Source: CAZPQK01 sp964588695 (GTDB lineage: Bacteria; Krumholzibacteriota; Krumholzibacteriia; WVZY01; JAKEHA01). From it: a stretch of 64,000 nucleotides of DNA. Below are positions 8,754-17,627 of this stretch, piece by piece; positions within the stretch are counted from its first letter, which is position 1, and every line of letters begins with the position of its first letter. The notes beneath the pieces are model-generated. The model was not told where the DNA came from and ran no database searches. It was given only the letters and a program-made list of their open reading frames with translations. Position numbers and translations under genes: made by a program. The stretch is taken from positions 206,286 through 270,285 of the forward strand of contig CAZPQK010000006.1 in NCBI GenBank assembly GCA_964588695.1, in the 5' to 3' direction.

Positions 8754-10294
8754 TCGTTTGCGCCAAACGCGGTATCTTCCACAAACAGATCCAACTCTTC
8801 GGGGGAAGGCAGTCGGCAGCTGTCGCGTTTTCCGAACGTCGCGTAGCGGGTTTTAGCAACGGCGCGATAGACGACGTCACGAATCGCTTGCGGGATCAGC
8901 CACAGTAAGCCGACAAGTCGGTAGCCGCCTCCCAACGCGTGCACGATGGCCAATACCGCAGTTGATCGCACCACCACGCTGCCGTCGCGCTCCAGAACAA
9001 AGCTGTCCACGTTCTGTTCGCGAAGACCGGTGGCGGTAAGCATCTCTTCTCCGCGGCGACTCTGCAGAGACGCATAGCGCAACCGGCGTTTCTTGTCGCG
9101 GCGAACCAAAAAGTCCACAGTTCCGTTGCACAAGTTGCAGACTCCGTCGAAGTAGGCCACACCGTAACCGGCGGGCCACGCCATCGTGCGTCGATACGCG
9201 CTGACAACGCACCAAATGGCCAACAGCACCGAAGCGGTGTGCACCAACGCAAACCAGTACACGGGGTTGATGCCGACAAACGAAAGCAGCGCGGTCACCG
9301 GCGATAACCATGCGGCGGCACCCATCGGTAGTTGTTCGGAGGGGATGGCGTGCAGCCCCAGCCATACCACCACCAGGACCAACGCGGTTTGCCAGGATGT
9401 CGCGGCGGCCAGCACGCGACCGGGCCCGGGTTTGGCGAACCATCGGGTTACCGGTTCCCATGGGATAAACAGAAGGTAGCAGGGGAGAAAGATGGCGAAG
9501 GGAATGTTCAACATCAGCATGTTGATCCAGTGGAACACGACCGCGACGAAAACCGCCGCGCGAAACGTAGACCGATGCACGATCGCTATCGCCGCGCCGA
9601 GTTCAAACATCACCGCCGTGACATCCATGATTTCCCACACCCAGGTGTTCTTTAAGGTCGCCATGAACCCGGCTAGCAAATCGCGACGCTCCAACAGGTA
9701 GTAGCCATTTAGCGTCCATCGGCGAACCCCCTGTGTGGTCAGGTCAAAGTCGACCCAGGACATCAGCTTGGGATAGCCGGCGGTGAGGTAACCGAACGAA
9801 ATGAACATGGCCATCATGGTTAGCGGCCAGTTGTGAGTGGCCTGGCGGGGTTTGCCAGCTCGCGCGCGACGACGAGCGTCGATAGAGTACGCCGCTCCCC
9901 AGTTGGAAAACGACATAAGCGCAGGGGTAAAGATCATCAGGCTAGTGCCGTCGGTACGGCCAAAGCAATACTGTGCGGTGTACCCGGCCATCATCAACGC
10001 GAACACGGCAAAAGACATTAGTCTCGTGCGGTAGCCGACAAGTAGTCCAATCATCGCCACCGCCAAAGCAATGCTTATGGCGAGCAAAACCCACTGCGGA
10101 GGAAAGCCGTCGAGCAAAAATCTTCCCGGGCTCATCCACGTAGGGTTGAAATATCCAGGCGGGTTGTTCGCGATCCAGGCGTAACTGGGAACGCCGTAGA
10201 TCAAGTAGAACAGCGCAAAGGCGATCCGATAAATGCCCAGTGCCTCCGCGCTGACCGGAAACATCCCGTGAATCCAGCGGTCGAGAGCTTTCAT
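8750..10294 (-). CDS. HTTM membrane domain fused to a DCC thiol-disulfide oxidoreductase domain
   Basis: 514 residues. Residues about 1-365 form a multi-pass HTTM-type domain, related to the membrane part of vitamin-K-dependent gamma-carboxylases (ALGIYRIAFALFYL; GRTDGTSLMIFTPALMSFS; FVAVVFHWINMLML). Residues about 375-514 are a DUF393/DCC domain starting YGVAYFDGVCNLCNG, with the redox pair C386 and C389. DCC proteins are thioredoxin-like oxidoreductases. The fusion suggests a membrane redox or carboxylation/quinone-linked activity, but this is inference. The start overlaps the stop of the upstream gene by 4 bp (ATGA), so the two are translationally coupled. Confidence 0.85.
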   Translation of the reverse strand: MKALDRWIHGMFPVSAEALGIYRIAFALFYLIYGVPSYAWIANNPPGYFNPTWMSPGRFLLDGFPPQWVLLAISIALAVAMIGLLVGYRTRLMSFAVFALMMAGYTAQYCFGRTDGTSLMIFTPALMSFSNWGAAYSIDARRRARAGKPRQATHNWPLTMMAMFISFGYLTAGYPKLMSWVDFDLTTQGVRRWTLNGYYLLERRDLLAGFMATLKNTWVWEIMDVTAVMFELGAAIAIVHRSTFRAAVFVAVVFHWINMLMLNIPFAIFLPCYLLFIPWEPVTRWFAKPGPGRVLAAATSWQTALVLVVVWLGLHAIPSEQLPMGAAAWLSPVTALLSFVGINPVYWFALVHTASVLLAIWCVVSAYRRTMAWPAGYGVAYFDGVCNLCNGTVDFLVRRDKKRRLRYASLQSRRGEEMLTATGLREQNVDSFVLERDGSVVVRSTAVLAIVHALGGGYRLVGLLWLIPQAIRDVVYRAVAKTRYATFGKRDSCRLPSPEELDLFVEDTAFGAND

Positions 10295-10821
10295 TGCGAA
10301 TCCTCCGAACCGAACGTAATTAACTGGTCGGAGATCTGTTCGCGCGATGTCGTGATTTCACCGTTCCGAAGTTCAAGGCTGATGCGCCACTTGCGAACCA
10401 CCAGCGAGGTCGGCGCTTTGCCAAGTTCTCGCTCCAGTCGGACTCGAAGCCAGTCTTTGGTTTCGGAAATCACACGCGGCGATCGTTTAAACGGACTGGA
10501 ATCCATTGTGGGGGTGACGCCCATGCCGTCGGCGAATACGTGCGTGCGATACTGTTCTGGCATCCGCCCCAACAACACCGCGTCGTCCACGCTCTCTTCG
10601 ATGCCGTTCGGCATCTGTGCAATCAGTTCGTAGTCGGTAGCGGTGATTCCGTGCTCTTCGGAAACCTTAAAAGCCCCCGCCGGGAAGAGGATCGACGGAA
10701 ACGGTTTACTGCGGGTTTCGTTAACGTAGATTTGCGCGAACAGTAGTATGAGCACTATTGCGAATACCACGCGCATGGCCCACGGGTGGGACGGAGAGGT
10801 ATGTGGCGGATCCTGCACCAT
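10291..10821 (-). CDS. single-pass membrane protein of unknown function, coupled to HTTM-DCC
   Basis: 176 residues from the chosen ATG at 10819-10821 (AAGGAG lies just upstream; GTG at 10818 would also be well spaced). One membrane helix (about residues 17-32, VVFAIVLILLFAQIYV) is followed by a soluble domain of about 140 residues (FPAGAFKVSEEHG; KDWLRVRLERELG). This arrangement (a small protein just before an HTTM protein, overlapping by ATGA) suggests a subunit or partner of the HTTM-DCC protein. A longer reading frame reaches 10992 but would overlap the divergent gene at 10940 and lacks a ribosome-binding site. Confidence 0.7.
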   Translation of the reverse strand: MVQDPPHTSPSHPWAMRVVFAIVLILLFAQIYVNETRSKPFPSILFPAGAFKVSEEHGITATDYELIAQMPNGIEESVDDAVLLGRMPEQYRTHVFADGMGVTPTMDSSPFKRSPRVISETKDWLRVRLERELGKAPTSLVVRKWRISLELRNGEITTSREQISDQLITFGSEDSQ

Positions 10822-10939
10822 GACTCCTTGGCGGATGGTCACAACGGGGTTGCGGCGGCGTCGCGACGGTAGTCTAGCAAACAGCTCGCCACTGCGACCA
10901 GCGTAGTGTGCCCATGGCAAACCGTGATAGAATTTGCCC

Positions 10940-12400
10940 ATGGATCGTTTTGAAGTCAATCCAATGGAACTGGTCGACAAGTTCAAGCCCACCGAACTGG
11001 TGGGGCAGTTCGTGGTTGCCCAGTCGATACCTGTCCAGCCGCCCGGCTGGTCGACGAAACCGTTGGGTAGTTGGCAAATCGCCCACGACCCACGCCTTCC
11101 GGTCCACGACGTGCGTGGCGGCGACGGAGCGGTCGTGGGGATTGTGGTGGGGTTCGCGATTGACGATACGCCGGCCTTGATTCAAGGGGCGGTTGAGTTG
11201 GCCACGGCCACTCCGGATGTTGAGTCGTGGGTCGCTGGTCTGGCGGGCCGGTTTCTGGTCGTAGAGCTTCGAGAAGGCGATCTGCGGTTTCATTCCGATG
11301 CGGTTGGCTCTTTGGGGACAGTTTACTGTCCATCCCAGAAGATCGTAGCATCAACTGGATATCTTATTCCCTACACGCCCGAGACTCAGGACCGCGCGGC
11401 GCTGATCGACGAGTTGCGGGCCGCCGGGTCGCGGTTTTTGTTTCCCTTCGGCACCACCTCGCGCGAGGGAATCTATCGACTGCTGGGTAACCATCGTCTC
11501 GATACTCACAATTGGCAACCCAGGCGGATGTGGCCGACCGGTCCGGTTGACCGTGCCGAAGACTCGCGTGAGTTACTAAGTGAGATTGGTCGCGAAGTAA
11601 GAAGGGTGGTAACCGGGGTTGCGGCCGCCTATCCGCTGTCGGTTTCGTTAACCGGTGGAAAGGACAGTCGTGCGCTGTTAGCGGTCACGAAAGACATCGC
11701 GAAAGATGTGGACTTTTATACGTTATCGGTTGGCGACCGTCAGGCCGACATCGATGTCTTTTTGGCCAGGACCCTCGCGCAACGATATGGGTTACGGCAT
11801 AACGTCATCCGCACCGCGACCGCGTCTAACGACGAACAGCTACGATGGCTTTATCGGACCGGGTGTGTGGCATCCGAAGACCGCGGTCGGGAAATCACCA
11901 ACGCCTACTACCAACTCGACCCCGCCCGCGCCGAGCTAACCGCCGACTTCGGCGAAATCATGCGTGACTTCGCGACCAAACCAGGTATGGATCCGCGGGC
12001 GGTGGAAACGATCCTTTATCCTATGAAGCTAAAGCCGATTCCGTGGGTGTTGGAAACGTTGGACCGCTACATTAAGTCGCTACCGTTGGACGATCCGTAT
12101 CATATTATGGACATGAAGTATTTGGACGGCCGCATCGCGTCATGGGCGGGTGTTCTACCGTACGCCGAAGCCGACTCGGTGCCATTGCGAATGTCGGTGT
12201 TCACTTCGCGACGCCTGATACAGTTGGCCATGGCGTTGCCGTTGGACTTGCGTTTGGCAGACGGCGCTCCGGAGGAAGTGACGCGAATGCTGTGGCCGGA
12301 GCTGTTGAACCTGCCGTTTAATCGTTATACCGGCATGACCCACGTAAAGGATCGACTCAAAAAACGCGTTTATCGGATGAAGAAGGCGATGCGCCGCTAG
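10940..12400 (+). CDS. asparagine-synthetase-like ATP-pyrophosphatase, no glutaminase cysteine
   Basis: 486 residues. The C-terminal half carries the PP-loop SLTGGKDSRALLA (about residues 236-248) that binds ATP and releases pyrophosphate in asparagine-synthetase-type amide ligases. The N-terminal half is arranged like the Ntn glutamine amidotransferase domain (GRFLVVELREGDLRFHSDAVGS), but it lacks the Cys at position 2 needed for glutamine hydrolysis. It therefore probably uses free ammonia or another amine, as in beta-lactam synthetase- or lasso-cyclase-like relatives. ATG 10940 was chosen; an in-frame TTG lies 6 bp upstream. The substrate cannot be told from the sequence. tRNA-His follows. 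Confidence 0.75.
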   Translation: MDRFEVNPMELVDKFKPTELVGQFVVAQSIPVQPPGWSTKPLGSWQIAHDPRLPVHDVRGGDGAVVGIVVGFAIDDTPALIQGAVELATATPDVESWVAGLAGRFLVVELREGDLRFHSDAVGSLGTVYCPSQKIVASTGYLIPYTPETQDRAALIDELRAAGSRFLFPFGTTSREGIYRLLGNHRLDTHNWQPRRMWPTGPVDRAEDSRELLSEIGREVRRVVTGVAAAYPLSVSLTGGKDSRALLAVTKDIAKDVDFYTLSVGDRQADIDVFLARTLAQRYGLRHNVIRTATASNDEQLRWLYRTGCVASEDRGREITNAYYQLDPARAELTADFGEIMRDFATKPGMDPRAVETILYPMKLKPIPWVLETLDRYIKSLPLDDPYHIMDMKYLDGRIASWAGVLPYAEADSVPLRMSVFTSRRLIQLAMALPLDLRLADGAPEEVTRMLWPELLNLPFNRYTGMTHVKDRLKKRVYRMKKAMRR

Positions 12401-12427
12401 GCATGTAAACCCCTCTAAGCGCGCCAC

Positions 12428-12456
12428 TTGACAGCCGCCGGGGCCACGCGTAGTAT
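12428..12456 (+). promoter_or_regulatory. strong sigma70 promoter of tRNA-His
   Basis: TTGACA (12428-12433), 17-bp spacer, TAGTAT (12451-12456), about 25 bp before the mature tRNA. Confidence 0.7.
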
Positions 12457-12480
12457 CTCGGAACGTTTTGCAGAATTGAT

Positions 12481-12557
12481 GGTGGACGTAGCTCAGTCGG
12501 TAGAGCCCCGGATTGTGGTTCCGGTGGTCGCGGGTTCGATCCCCGTCGTCCACCCCA
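12481..12557 (+). tRNA. tRNA-His (GTG anticodon)
   Basis: The cloverleaf is complete. The acceptor stem is GTGGACG (12482-12488) with CGTCCAC (12547-12553). An extra 5' G-1 at 12481 faces discriminator C73, the identity pair of tRNA-His. The anticodon stem CCGGA/TCCGG encloses loop TTGTGGT with anticodon GTG, and the T arm is GGTTCGATC-like. CCA is encoded at 12555-12557. A strong promoter precedes it and a U-tract terminator follows. Confidence 0.97.
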
Positions 12558-12564
12558 TCATTTA

Positions 12565-12590
12565 GCCTCGCCTTGCGGCGGGGCTTTTTT
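12565..12590 (+). terminator. rho-independent terminator after tRNA-His
   Basis: 8-bp stem GCCTCGCC/GGCGGGGC (one G-T pair), loop TTGC, then six T residues (12585-12590). It ends tRNA-His transcription and lies next to the 3' end of the convergent aspartoacylase-like gene. Confidence 0.9.
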
Positions 12591-12595
12591 GCTGG

Positions 12596-13783
12596 CTAGG
12601 AACGACGCCGCGGTCGCCAGCCTTGGGCGCCTTTGGGATAACGGCGCCGCAGGACAACGTGGTCGTCGTCGGCGGTCATGCGACGCCATCCGAGAAGTCG
12701 AATCAGGTTGGAGAGCCGCTGCGGGACCCAACGCTGTACCCGCAATACGTGATCGCTGATCGGGGATCGTTCGGCGCCGGGCAGCAGGTGCGCCCAACGA
12801 CCCAGATCCAACCGTCGCAGAATAAAATAGATTTGTACAAACAACGGCGGGATGTCTTTGGCAATAAAGAAGCCTTGCTCGGTGTTGTTCTGATAGCTGG
12901 GCATCAGTACGCGCCCGTCCAGCGGCGACTTAATGGGGCCGTTTTCGTTTTCGGCGAGTACTTCGCCCGCGCGTACTTTGTCGTAATGTTGATAGCCCGG
13001 CTTCATCTTAAACCCGTCGCGCATGGTCGTGGTTTGTCGATAACGAATCTCTAATACCCGCGGTAGGTCATGGCCCAGGTCGTGCAATCGTTTGAAGTGC
13101 GCGTCAAAGTTCGGGATGTCCTTGGCCTCCATCAGCCCAAGACCCTCAAGCAGTACCCAGATAGCCGCTTCCTGAATGTCGGCGGTCTCGGGTTTGTCGT
13201 GTTGTCCGGCTTCGACGAAGACGGCGCGATAACCTTTGTCGCTGAGATAACCCAACATGGGGCCTTCGATGGTTTCTTCAAGTCCCAGTACCGCCGGGAT
13301 CGGCAGCGTTAGCGCGATTCGCAAGTTGGTCAGCGTGTCGGGCATGCACGAAAACGGTAGCCCATCGGCCGACGTGCTATGCAGATCCAAGAAAACCACC
13401 GGCTGGTTGGTTTCGTCCTTAAGTGAATCGAGAAACGCCAGCAGGTCACGTTGCTCGGCGTCTTCGGGCGTGTCCAGCGAAGGATCCTGCGCGCGCAAGT
13501 TCGCGACTTGGGAAACGCCCCAACCGCGGTTGAGATCGCGATCGATAAAGCGTACGTTGCGTTGCATCGCGGCAACATTACCCAGTACACCAAGGAACTT
13601 GCCTTTGATACTGGGTTGATGCTGGCCGAGGATGTGGGCTACGCGCTCCAGCGCTTTGGGGCCGCTCATTTCGTTGCCGTGAAGTCCGCCGAAGACGACA
13701 AAGCACGGCCCGGGTTCACCCTTAGTGTAGTGGATACAGACGCGTTCGAGCATGGTTTCTGGAACCGAGGTAACGTCCCCCAT
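12596..13783 (-). CDS. succinylglutamate desuccinylase/aspartoacylase-family zinc amidohydrolase
   Basis: 395 residues. The zinc site of the M14-like AstE/ASPA family is present: H35 and E38 in GGLHGNE, and H135 in FLDLHSTSAD. RDLNR at 82-86 binds the substrate carboxylate, and E191 in FVEAGQH is the probable catalytic base. The C-terminal beta domain (GEVLAENENGPIKSPLDGRVLMP) is typical. Family members hydrolyse N-acyl amino acids. The ATG overlaps the last base of the TAA of the upstream GCS2-CBS ligase gene (TAATG), so the two proteins are translationally coupled and probably act on linked substrates. The last about 60 residues are Arg-rich and unlike the family core. Confidence 0.88.
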   Translation of the reverse strand: MGDVTSVPETMLERVCIHYTKGEPGPCFVVFGGLHGNEMSGPKALERVAHILGQHQPSIKGKFLGVLGNVAAMQRNVRFIDRDLNRGWGVSQVANLRAQDPSLDTPEDAEQRDLLAFLDSLKDETNQPVVFLDLHSTSADGLPFSCMPDTLTNLRIALTLPIPAVLGLEETIEGPMLGYLSDKGYRAVFVEAGQHDKPETADIQEAAIWVLLEGLGLMEAKDIPNFDAHFKRLHDLGHDLPRVLEIRYRQTTTMRDGFKMKPGYQHYDKVRAGEVLAENENGPIKSPLDGRVLMPSYQNNTEQGFFIAKDIPPLFVQIYFILRRLDLGRWAHLLPGAERSPISDHVLRVQRWVPQRLSNLIRLLGWRRMTADDDHVVLRRRYPKGAQGWRPRRRS

Positions 13784-15708
13784 TACTTAGCTTCTCTCCT
13801 TTTCACATTCAGTCCCAACAACTCATCCACCAACTTTTGCGAGAGCGGCAAGAAGTCGCGATCGGTGAGCGTTCCCACCAGGTGTTTCCCTTCAACCACC
13901 GGAAGGCAACCAATCTTCTGGTCGCGCATGATGCGAATGGCTTCCGGCGTGGAGGTGTCAGGCGTAACGGTAACCAGCTTGCTAATCATGAGGTCGCCCG
14001 CGGTTAACTGCGTCGTGTTGGGTTTGCCAACCAACCGTAGCAGCGAGCGATGGGTGACCAGGCCAAGCAATTCGCCGTTTTCATTTTCTACTGGTACGTA
14101 CCGCAGATTGTTCCAATCCATCAGGTTGGCTACCATCTCGATGACGTCTTCGGGGTGCACCGTGTAGAGTTCGGTGTTCATCACCTGTTTGACCGTCAGG
14201 AATCCAAACCGCCAGTCGTTGACCTCTTCCAGGTTGGCCAACTCCCAGGTGTGCACCGGCTGACTGCGGCGTTGACGCGCCAGGATCGCGCGGGTAAGTG
14301 TGCGGAACCGTAAGTCGGTGGTGCCGTCGGTGCCCATATTGGCCAAAGAGTCCAGCATCCACTGCGAGCCGGTTCGCCCGCTTTTTACCCGCTCTTCGAT
14401 GATGGGCAGGTAGCGGTCGATGTCTCGCCGGTCAATTCCCGACGCTTCCAGCCCGTGCCGTGCGGCCGGGATGAGCTCCTGCAGAATCAAGTCTTCCGCG
14501 GTGTACGACTTGCCTTTTTCCCACGTGAACTGCGCCTTAAGTCCGTGCTGCGCGGCGGCAAAAAAGTTGCGTTTGACGTCGTCAAAACTAAACACGTCGC
14601 GCACGTCGCTGTAGGTGTTGGACAGCGCCGACATCATTCCGTAGTAGAATGCGGCGTTGGCCATTTCGTCGTTGACGGTTGGCCCCGCGGGAAGCACACG
14701 GTTTTCGATGCGAAGATGCGGGATGCCATCACCGCGTCCGTAACAGAATCGATTCCAGCGATAGACGGTGCCGTTGTGTAACGTTAGCGCGTGCAGCGCG
14801 GGAATTCCGCCGTCGTCCAGGACCTGCATCGGGTCTTCTTCGATCTTCTTAACCAGCAACACCCGATAGCGCGCGATGTCTTCGCGAATCATTTCCAACA
14901 CCGAATCGTTTAACCACGACTCCCCAAAGGTTACGCGAGTCTGATGCCCACGCGTGCGGTGTGCCTCCGAACGCGGATCCACCGAGTGTTGAAACAGTGC
15001 GATTCGGGTTTCTTTCCACAACCGCTTCTTTGCAAACACCGGCGAATTGACCGACGCGGCAAGCAGGGGACCGGTGACCAGTTGTGCCAGGTTGTAAAGG
15101 TTGGAGAACTCCGCCGGCGCCACCTGAAAGTGCAGCTGAAAGCTGGTGTTGCAAGCTTCCAGAAGCACGTTGTCGTGCGTCATTTGCAACTCGTCCAGGC
15201 CTTCAATGTCGATGGTGAAAGTGCCGCCGCGAGCGCGAGCGATGGCGTTGTTCAGTTCCAGGTAGCGAGGATTGGGCGCGATGTTTTCCAACCCCAGGTG
15301 CGAGCGGTCGAGCGTCGGCAGGATGCCGGTTATCATGACGTCGGCATGGTGGGCACGCGCCGACCACGCTGCCAGTTCCAGCAGTTCGCGGAGTTCTTCT
15401 TCGATGTCGTGAAGGCACGAGCCACCAAAAACGCGCGGCGTTAGGTTGGCTTCGAGGTTGAAGCGTGCGAGTTCGGTGCCGATCAACGGGCTATCGATAT
15501 CTTCTAAAACGATATCGGCGATTGGTGCGGGGAAAAAGTCGGGGTCGACCAGAAACATTTCCTGCTCGGCACCAATGCGGCGGATGCCGGTCTCGAACAT
15601 ATCGCCCTCGAGCATGCGCTCAAGGGCTTCAACATCACGCAGGAGTGCCTTGACGAACGTTTGAACGTTCTCGGTGTCCTGGTTTCTGGAAACGTCGCGT
15701 TCGCCCAC
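13783..15708 (-). CDS. GCS2-type glutamate-cysteine ligase-like protein with two C-terminal CBS domains
   Basis: 641 residues. Residues about 10-490 are a glutamate-cysteine ligase family 2 (carboxylate-amine ligase) fold: RRIGAEQEMFLVD, FNLEANLTPRVF, MITGILPTL, ACNTSFQLHFQV, HLRIENRVLPAGPTVNDEMANAAF. Residues about 502-640 are a CBS pair (VKQVMNTELYTVHPEDVIEM; AGDLMISKLVTVTPDTSTPEAI) that probably binds an adenine nucleotide and adjusts activity. The start is GTG at 15706-15708 with a strong AGGGAGG four bases upstream. The aspartoacylase-like gene overlaps its stop. This fused form is known as a conserved but poorly characterised family; true glutathione synthesis is doubtful because no gshB is nearby. 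Confidence 0.88.
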   Translation of the reverse strand: MGERDVSRNQDTENVQTFVKALLRDVEALERMLEGDMFETGIRRIGAEQEMFLVDPDFFPAPIADIVLEDIDSPLIGTELARFNLEANLTPRVFGGSCLHDIEEELRELLELAAWSARAHHADVMITGILPTLDRSHLGLENIAPNPRYLELNNAIARARGGTFTIDIEGLDELQMTHDNVLLEACNTSFQLHFQVAPAEFSNLYNLAQLVTGPLLAASVNSPVFAKKRLWKETRIALFQHSVDPRSEAHRTRGHQTRVTFGESWLNDSVLEMIREDIARYRVLLVKKIEEDPMQVLDDGGIPALHALTLHNGTVYRWNRFCYGRGDGIPHLRIENRVLPAGPTVNDEMANAAFYYGMMSALSNTYSDVRDVFSFDDVKRNFFAAAQHGLKAQFTWEKGKSYTAEDLILQELIPAARHGLEASGIDRRDIDRYLPIIEERVKSGRTGSQWMLDSLANMGTDGTTDLRFRTLTRAILARQRRSQPVHTWELANLEEVNDWRFGFLTVKQVMNTELYTVHPEDVIEMVANLMDWNNLRYVPVENENGELLGLVTHRSLLRLVGKPNTTQLTAGDLMISKLVTVTPDTSTPEAIRIMRDQKIGCLPVVEGKHLVGTLTDRDFLPLSQKLVDELLGLNVKRREAK

Positions 15709-15891
15709 TGTACCTCCCTAAGCGAACTCTCAGTCTACCACGAGGTTAGCTATCCGGCAACTGGGTGGAATGGTCGCCATAACACACGCAAGTTGGTTCT
15801 TTTAATTGGCTTAAGCGTCGGGTATCGTGAATGGGTCGCAGGCCACTGACCCCAGTGGCCGTTTCATCTCACGGGTAGAAGGAGAGTCAAC

Positions 15892-17616
15892 TTGGCTGCT
15901 TCCAATAGTGACGGACGGCGCGTTCGCCATGGCGCCTACCCCGAACTCACCTGGCCCGGTCTTCTCGTTGGATACTTTCTGGGAATTCTGATCACGATCA
16001 GCATCGCGTACGCGTCGCTGATCCTGGGATTTTCAATTGAGGGTTCCGAGTTGGCCGCCATTTTGGGTTTTGGGGTGCTGCGCGGCATCATGCGACGCAC
16101 CAGTATCGTCGAGAACAACATTAACCAGACAATTGCCAGCGCGGTTAACGGCGCGTCGTCGGGAATGGTGTTCTCGGTTCCAGCTCTGTTCATCCTGGGC
16201 TACACCGAGTTCAACACGTTTTTTATGGTGTTGGGTTGTATGGCCGGGGGCGTATTGGGGATTGCGTTTATTATTCCCCTGCGTAAGCAAATGATCGACT
16301 TTAACCGCCTGGCGTATCCCGGCGGTATCGCGGTGGCGACCATTCTTAAGTCGCCGGGCGCGGGTATTCGCAAGACCATGATCATGCTCTGGGCGGCGTT
16401 GGCCAGCGCATTGGTGCACGGGCTTGTGTATCAGTGGCAAGGTTTCCACGACTTACCACTGGGTAACTGGATCGGCATGCCCGAGTTCATGAACGGGGTT
16501 TGGTACTTTTCCCTGCTCACTATCGGTACCGGTTTTCTGGCCGGGAAAGGCGGGGTTTACTTTGTGGTTGGCGGTTACACCTGTTGGTGGATTCTATCGC
16601 CAATCTTAAACGCGCAGGGCATGCTGCCGTCGCCGGCCGAAGGCGAGAGTGTCGAACACGCGTTGCGCTACGGGCTGTTTCGGCCAGTCGGCATCGGTAT
16701 GCTTATCGGTGGCGCGCTTGCAGGTGTGGTAACGGCTTTCCCGCTGGTTATCGGCGCTATCCGCAGCATGCAGCAGGCGGCCAAGTCGAAGGCGTCGCAC
16801 TCGCGCGACGAAATGCCTATTCAACTGTTGTACCTGGCGGTTGCGTTAGCGTTCTTGCTGTTGCTGTTTATCGGCGTCAACTCCACGCCCGGAATCGGTA
16901 TCGGTCGCGGCGCGCTAATGGCGCTGTTGGGAACGTTATGGATTTGGATGGCGGGCGTCATTCTTTCTGAATGCATTGGCCGCACCAACTGGTCGCCGCT
17001 TAGCGGGATGACACTTATAGGTGTAACCATCCTGATCATGGTGGCCAGCGGCGCGGGCGACCAAAAAGCGATCATTGCGTCGGTAATGGTAGGAGCCGCG
17101 ATGTGCGTTGCGATGTCCCAAGCCACCGACTTGATGATGGATTTAAAAACGGGTTACCTGGTTGGAGCCACCCCGCGCAAACAGCAGATTGGACAATTCG
17201 CTGCGACCTGGTTGGGACCGATCGTCGTTATGTTTCTGTTGGTGACGTTGCACAAGGCACATGGCTTGGGTAGCGATGCACTGCCGGCACCGCAGGCGCA
17301 GGCGCTCGCTTCGGTGATGAGCGGGATTCTGGGCGGCGATGTTCCCACGCAAAAGTACGTAGCGGGTGCTGTGATGGGCGGGTTTCTTTCGGCTAGCGGA
17401 ATCGGCGGTCTGGGTATTCTCGTCGGGTTGGGATTCTACCTGCCATTTAACATTGTACTGACTTACACGATCGGTACCATTTGGCGCGTTTTCGTCGACA
17501 AGAAGTACGGCCATCGTTGGGCCGACAACATTGGAATCCCCATCGCCGCTGGCTTTATTGTTGGTGAAGCGTTGGTGGGCGTCGGGGCAGCACTTTACCG
17601 CGTATTTCTCGCTTAA
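15892..17616 (+). CDS. OPT-family oligopeptide transporter
   Basis: 574 residues with about 14-16 membrane segments and OPT-family motifs (NINQTIASAVNGASSGMVFS; YPGGIAVATILKSPGAG; TSKQ-like ATPRKQQIGQFAATWLGP). OPT proteins are proton-coupled importers of small peptides, peptide-like compounds or metal chelates (family knowledge). The start is TTG at 15892 behind AGAAGGAGAG. It is divergent from the GCS2-CBS/aspartoacylase operon across 183 bp, and a small membrane protein follows after 11 bp. The context suggests import or export of the compound handled by those enzymes; this is inference. Confidence 0.9.
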   Translation: MAASNSDGRRVRHGAYPELTWPGLLVGYFLGILITISIAYASLILGFSIEGSELAAILGFGVLRGIMRRTSIVENNINQTIASAVNGASSGMVFSVPALFILGYTEFNTFFMVLGCMAGGVLGIAFIIPLRKQMIDFNRLAYPGGIAVATILKSPGAGIRKTMIMLWAALASALVHGLVYQWQGFHDLPLGNWIGMPEFMNGVWYFSLLTIGTGFLAGKGGVYFVVGGYTCWWILSPILNAQGMLPSPAEGESVEHALRYGLFRPVGIGMLIGGALAGVVTAFPLVIGAIRSMQQAAKSKASHSRDEMPIQLLYLAVALAFLLLLFIGVNSTPGIGIGRGALMALLGTLWIWMAGVILSECIGRTNWSPLSGMTLIGVTILIMVASGAGDQKAIIASVMVGAAMCVAMSQATDLMMDLKTGYLVGATPRKQQIGQFAATWLGPIVVMFLLVTLHKAHGLGSDALPAPQAQALASVMSGILGGDVPTQKYVAGAVMGGFLSASGIGGLGILVGLGFYLPFNIVLTYTIGTIWRVFVDKKYGHRWADNIGIPIAAGFIVGEALVGVGAALYRVFLA

Positions 17617-17627
17617 AGGAGGGAATC

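Noticed and set aside
12481..12557. tRNA-His considered as an integration site for the genes that follow
   Set aside because: The following genes look like core genes with normal composition, and no duplicated tRNA end was found.
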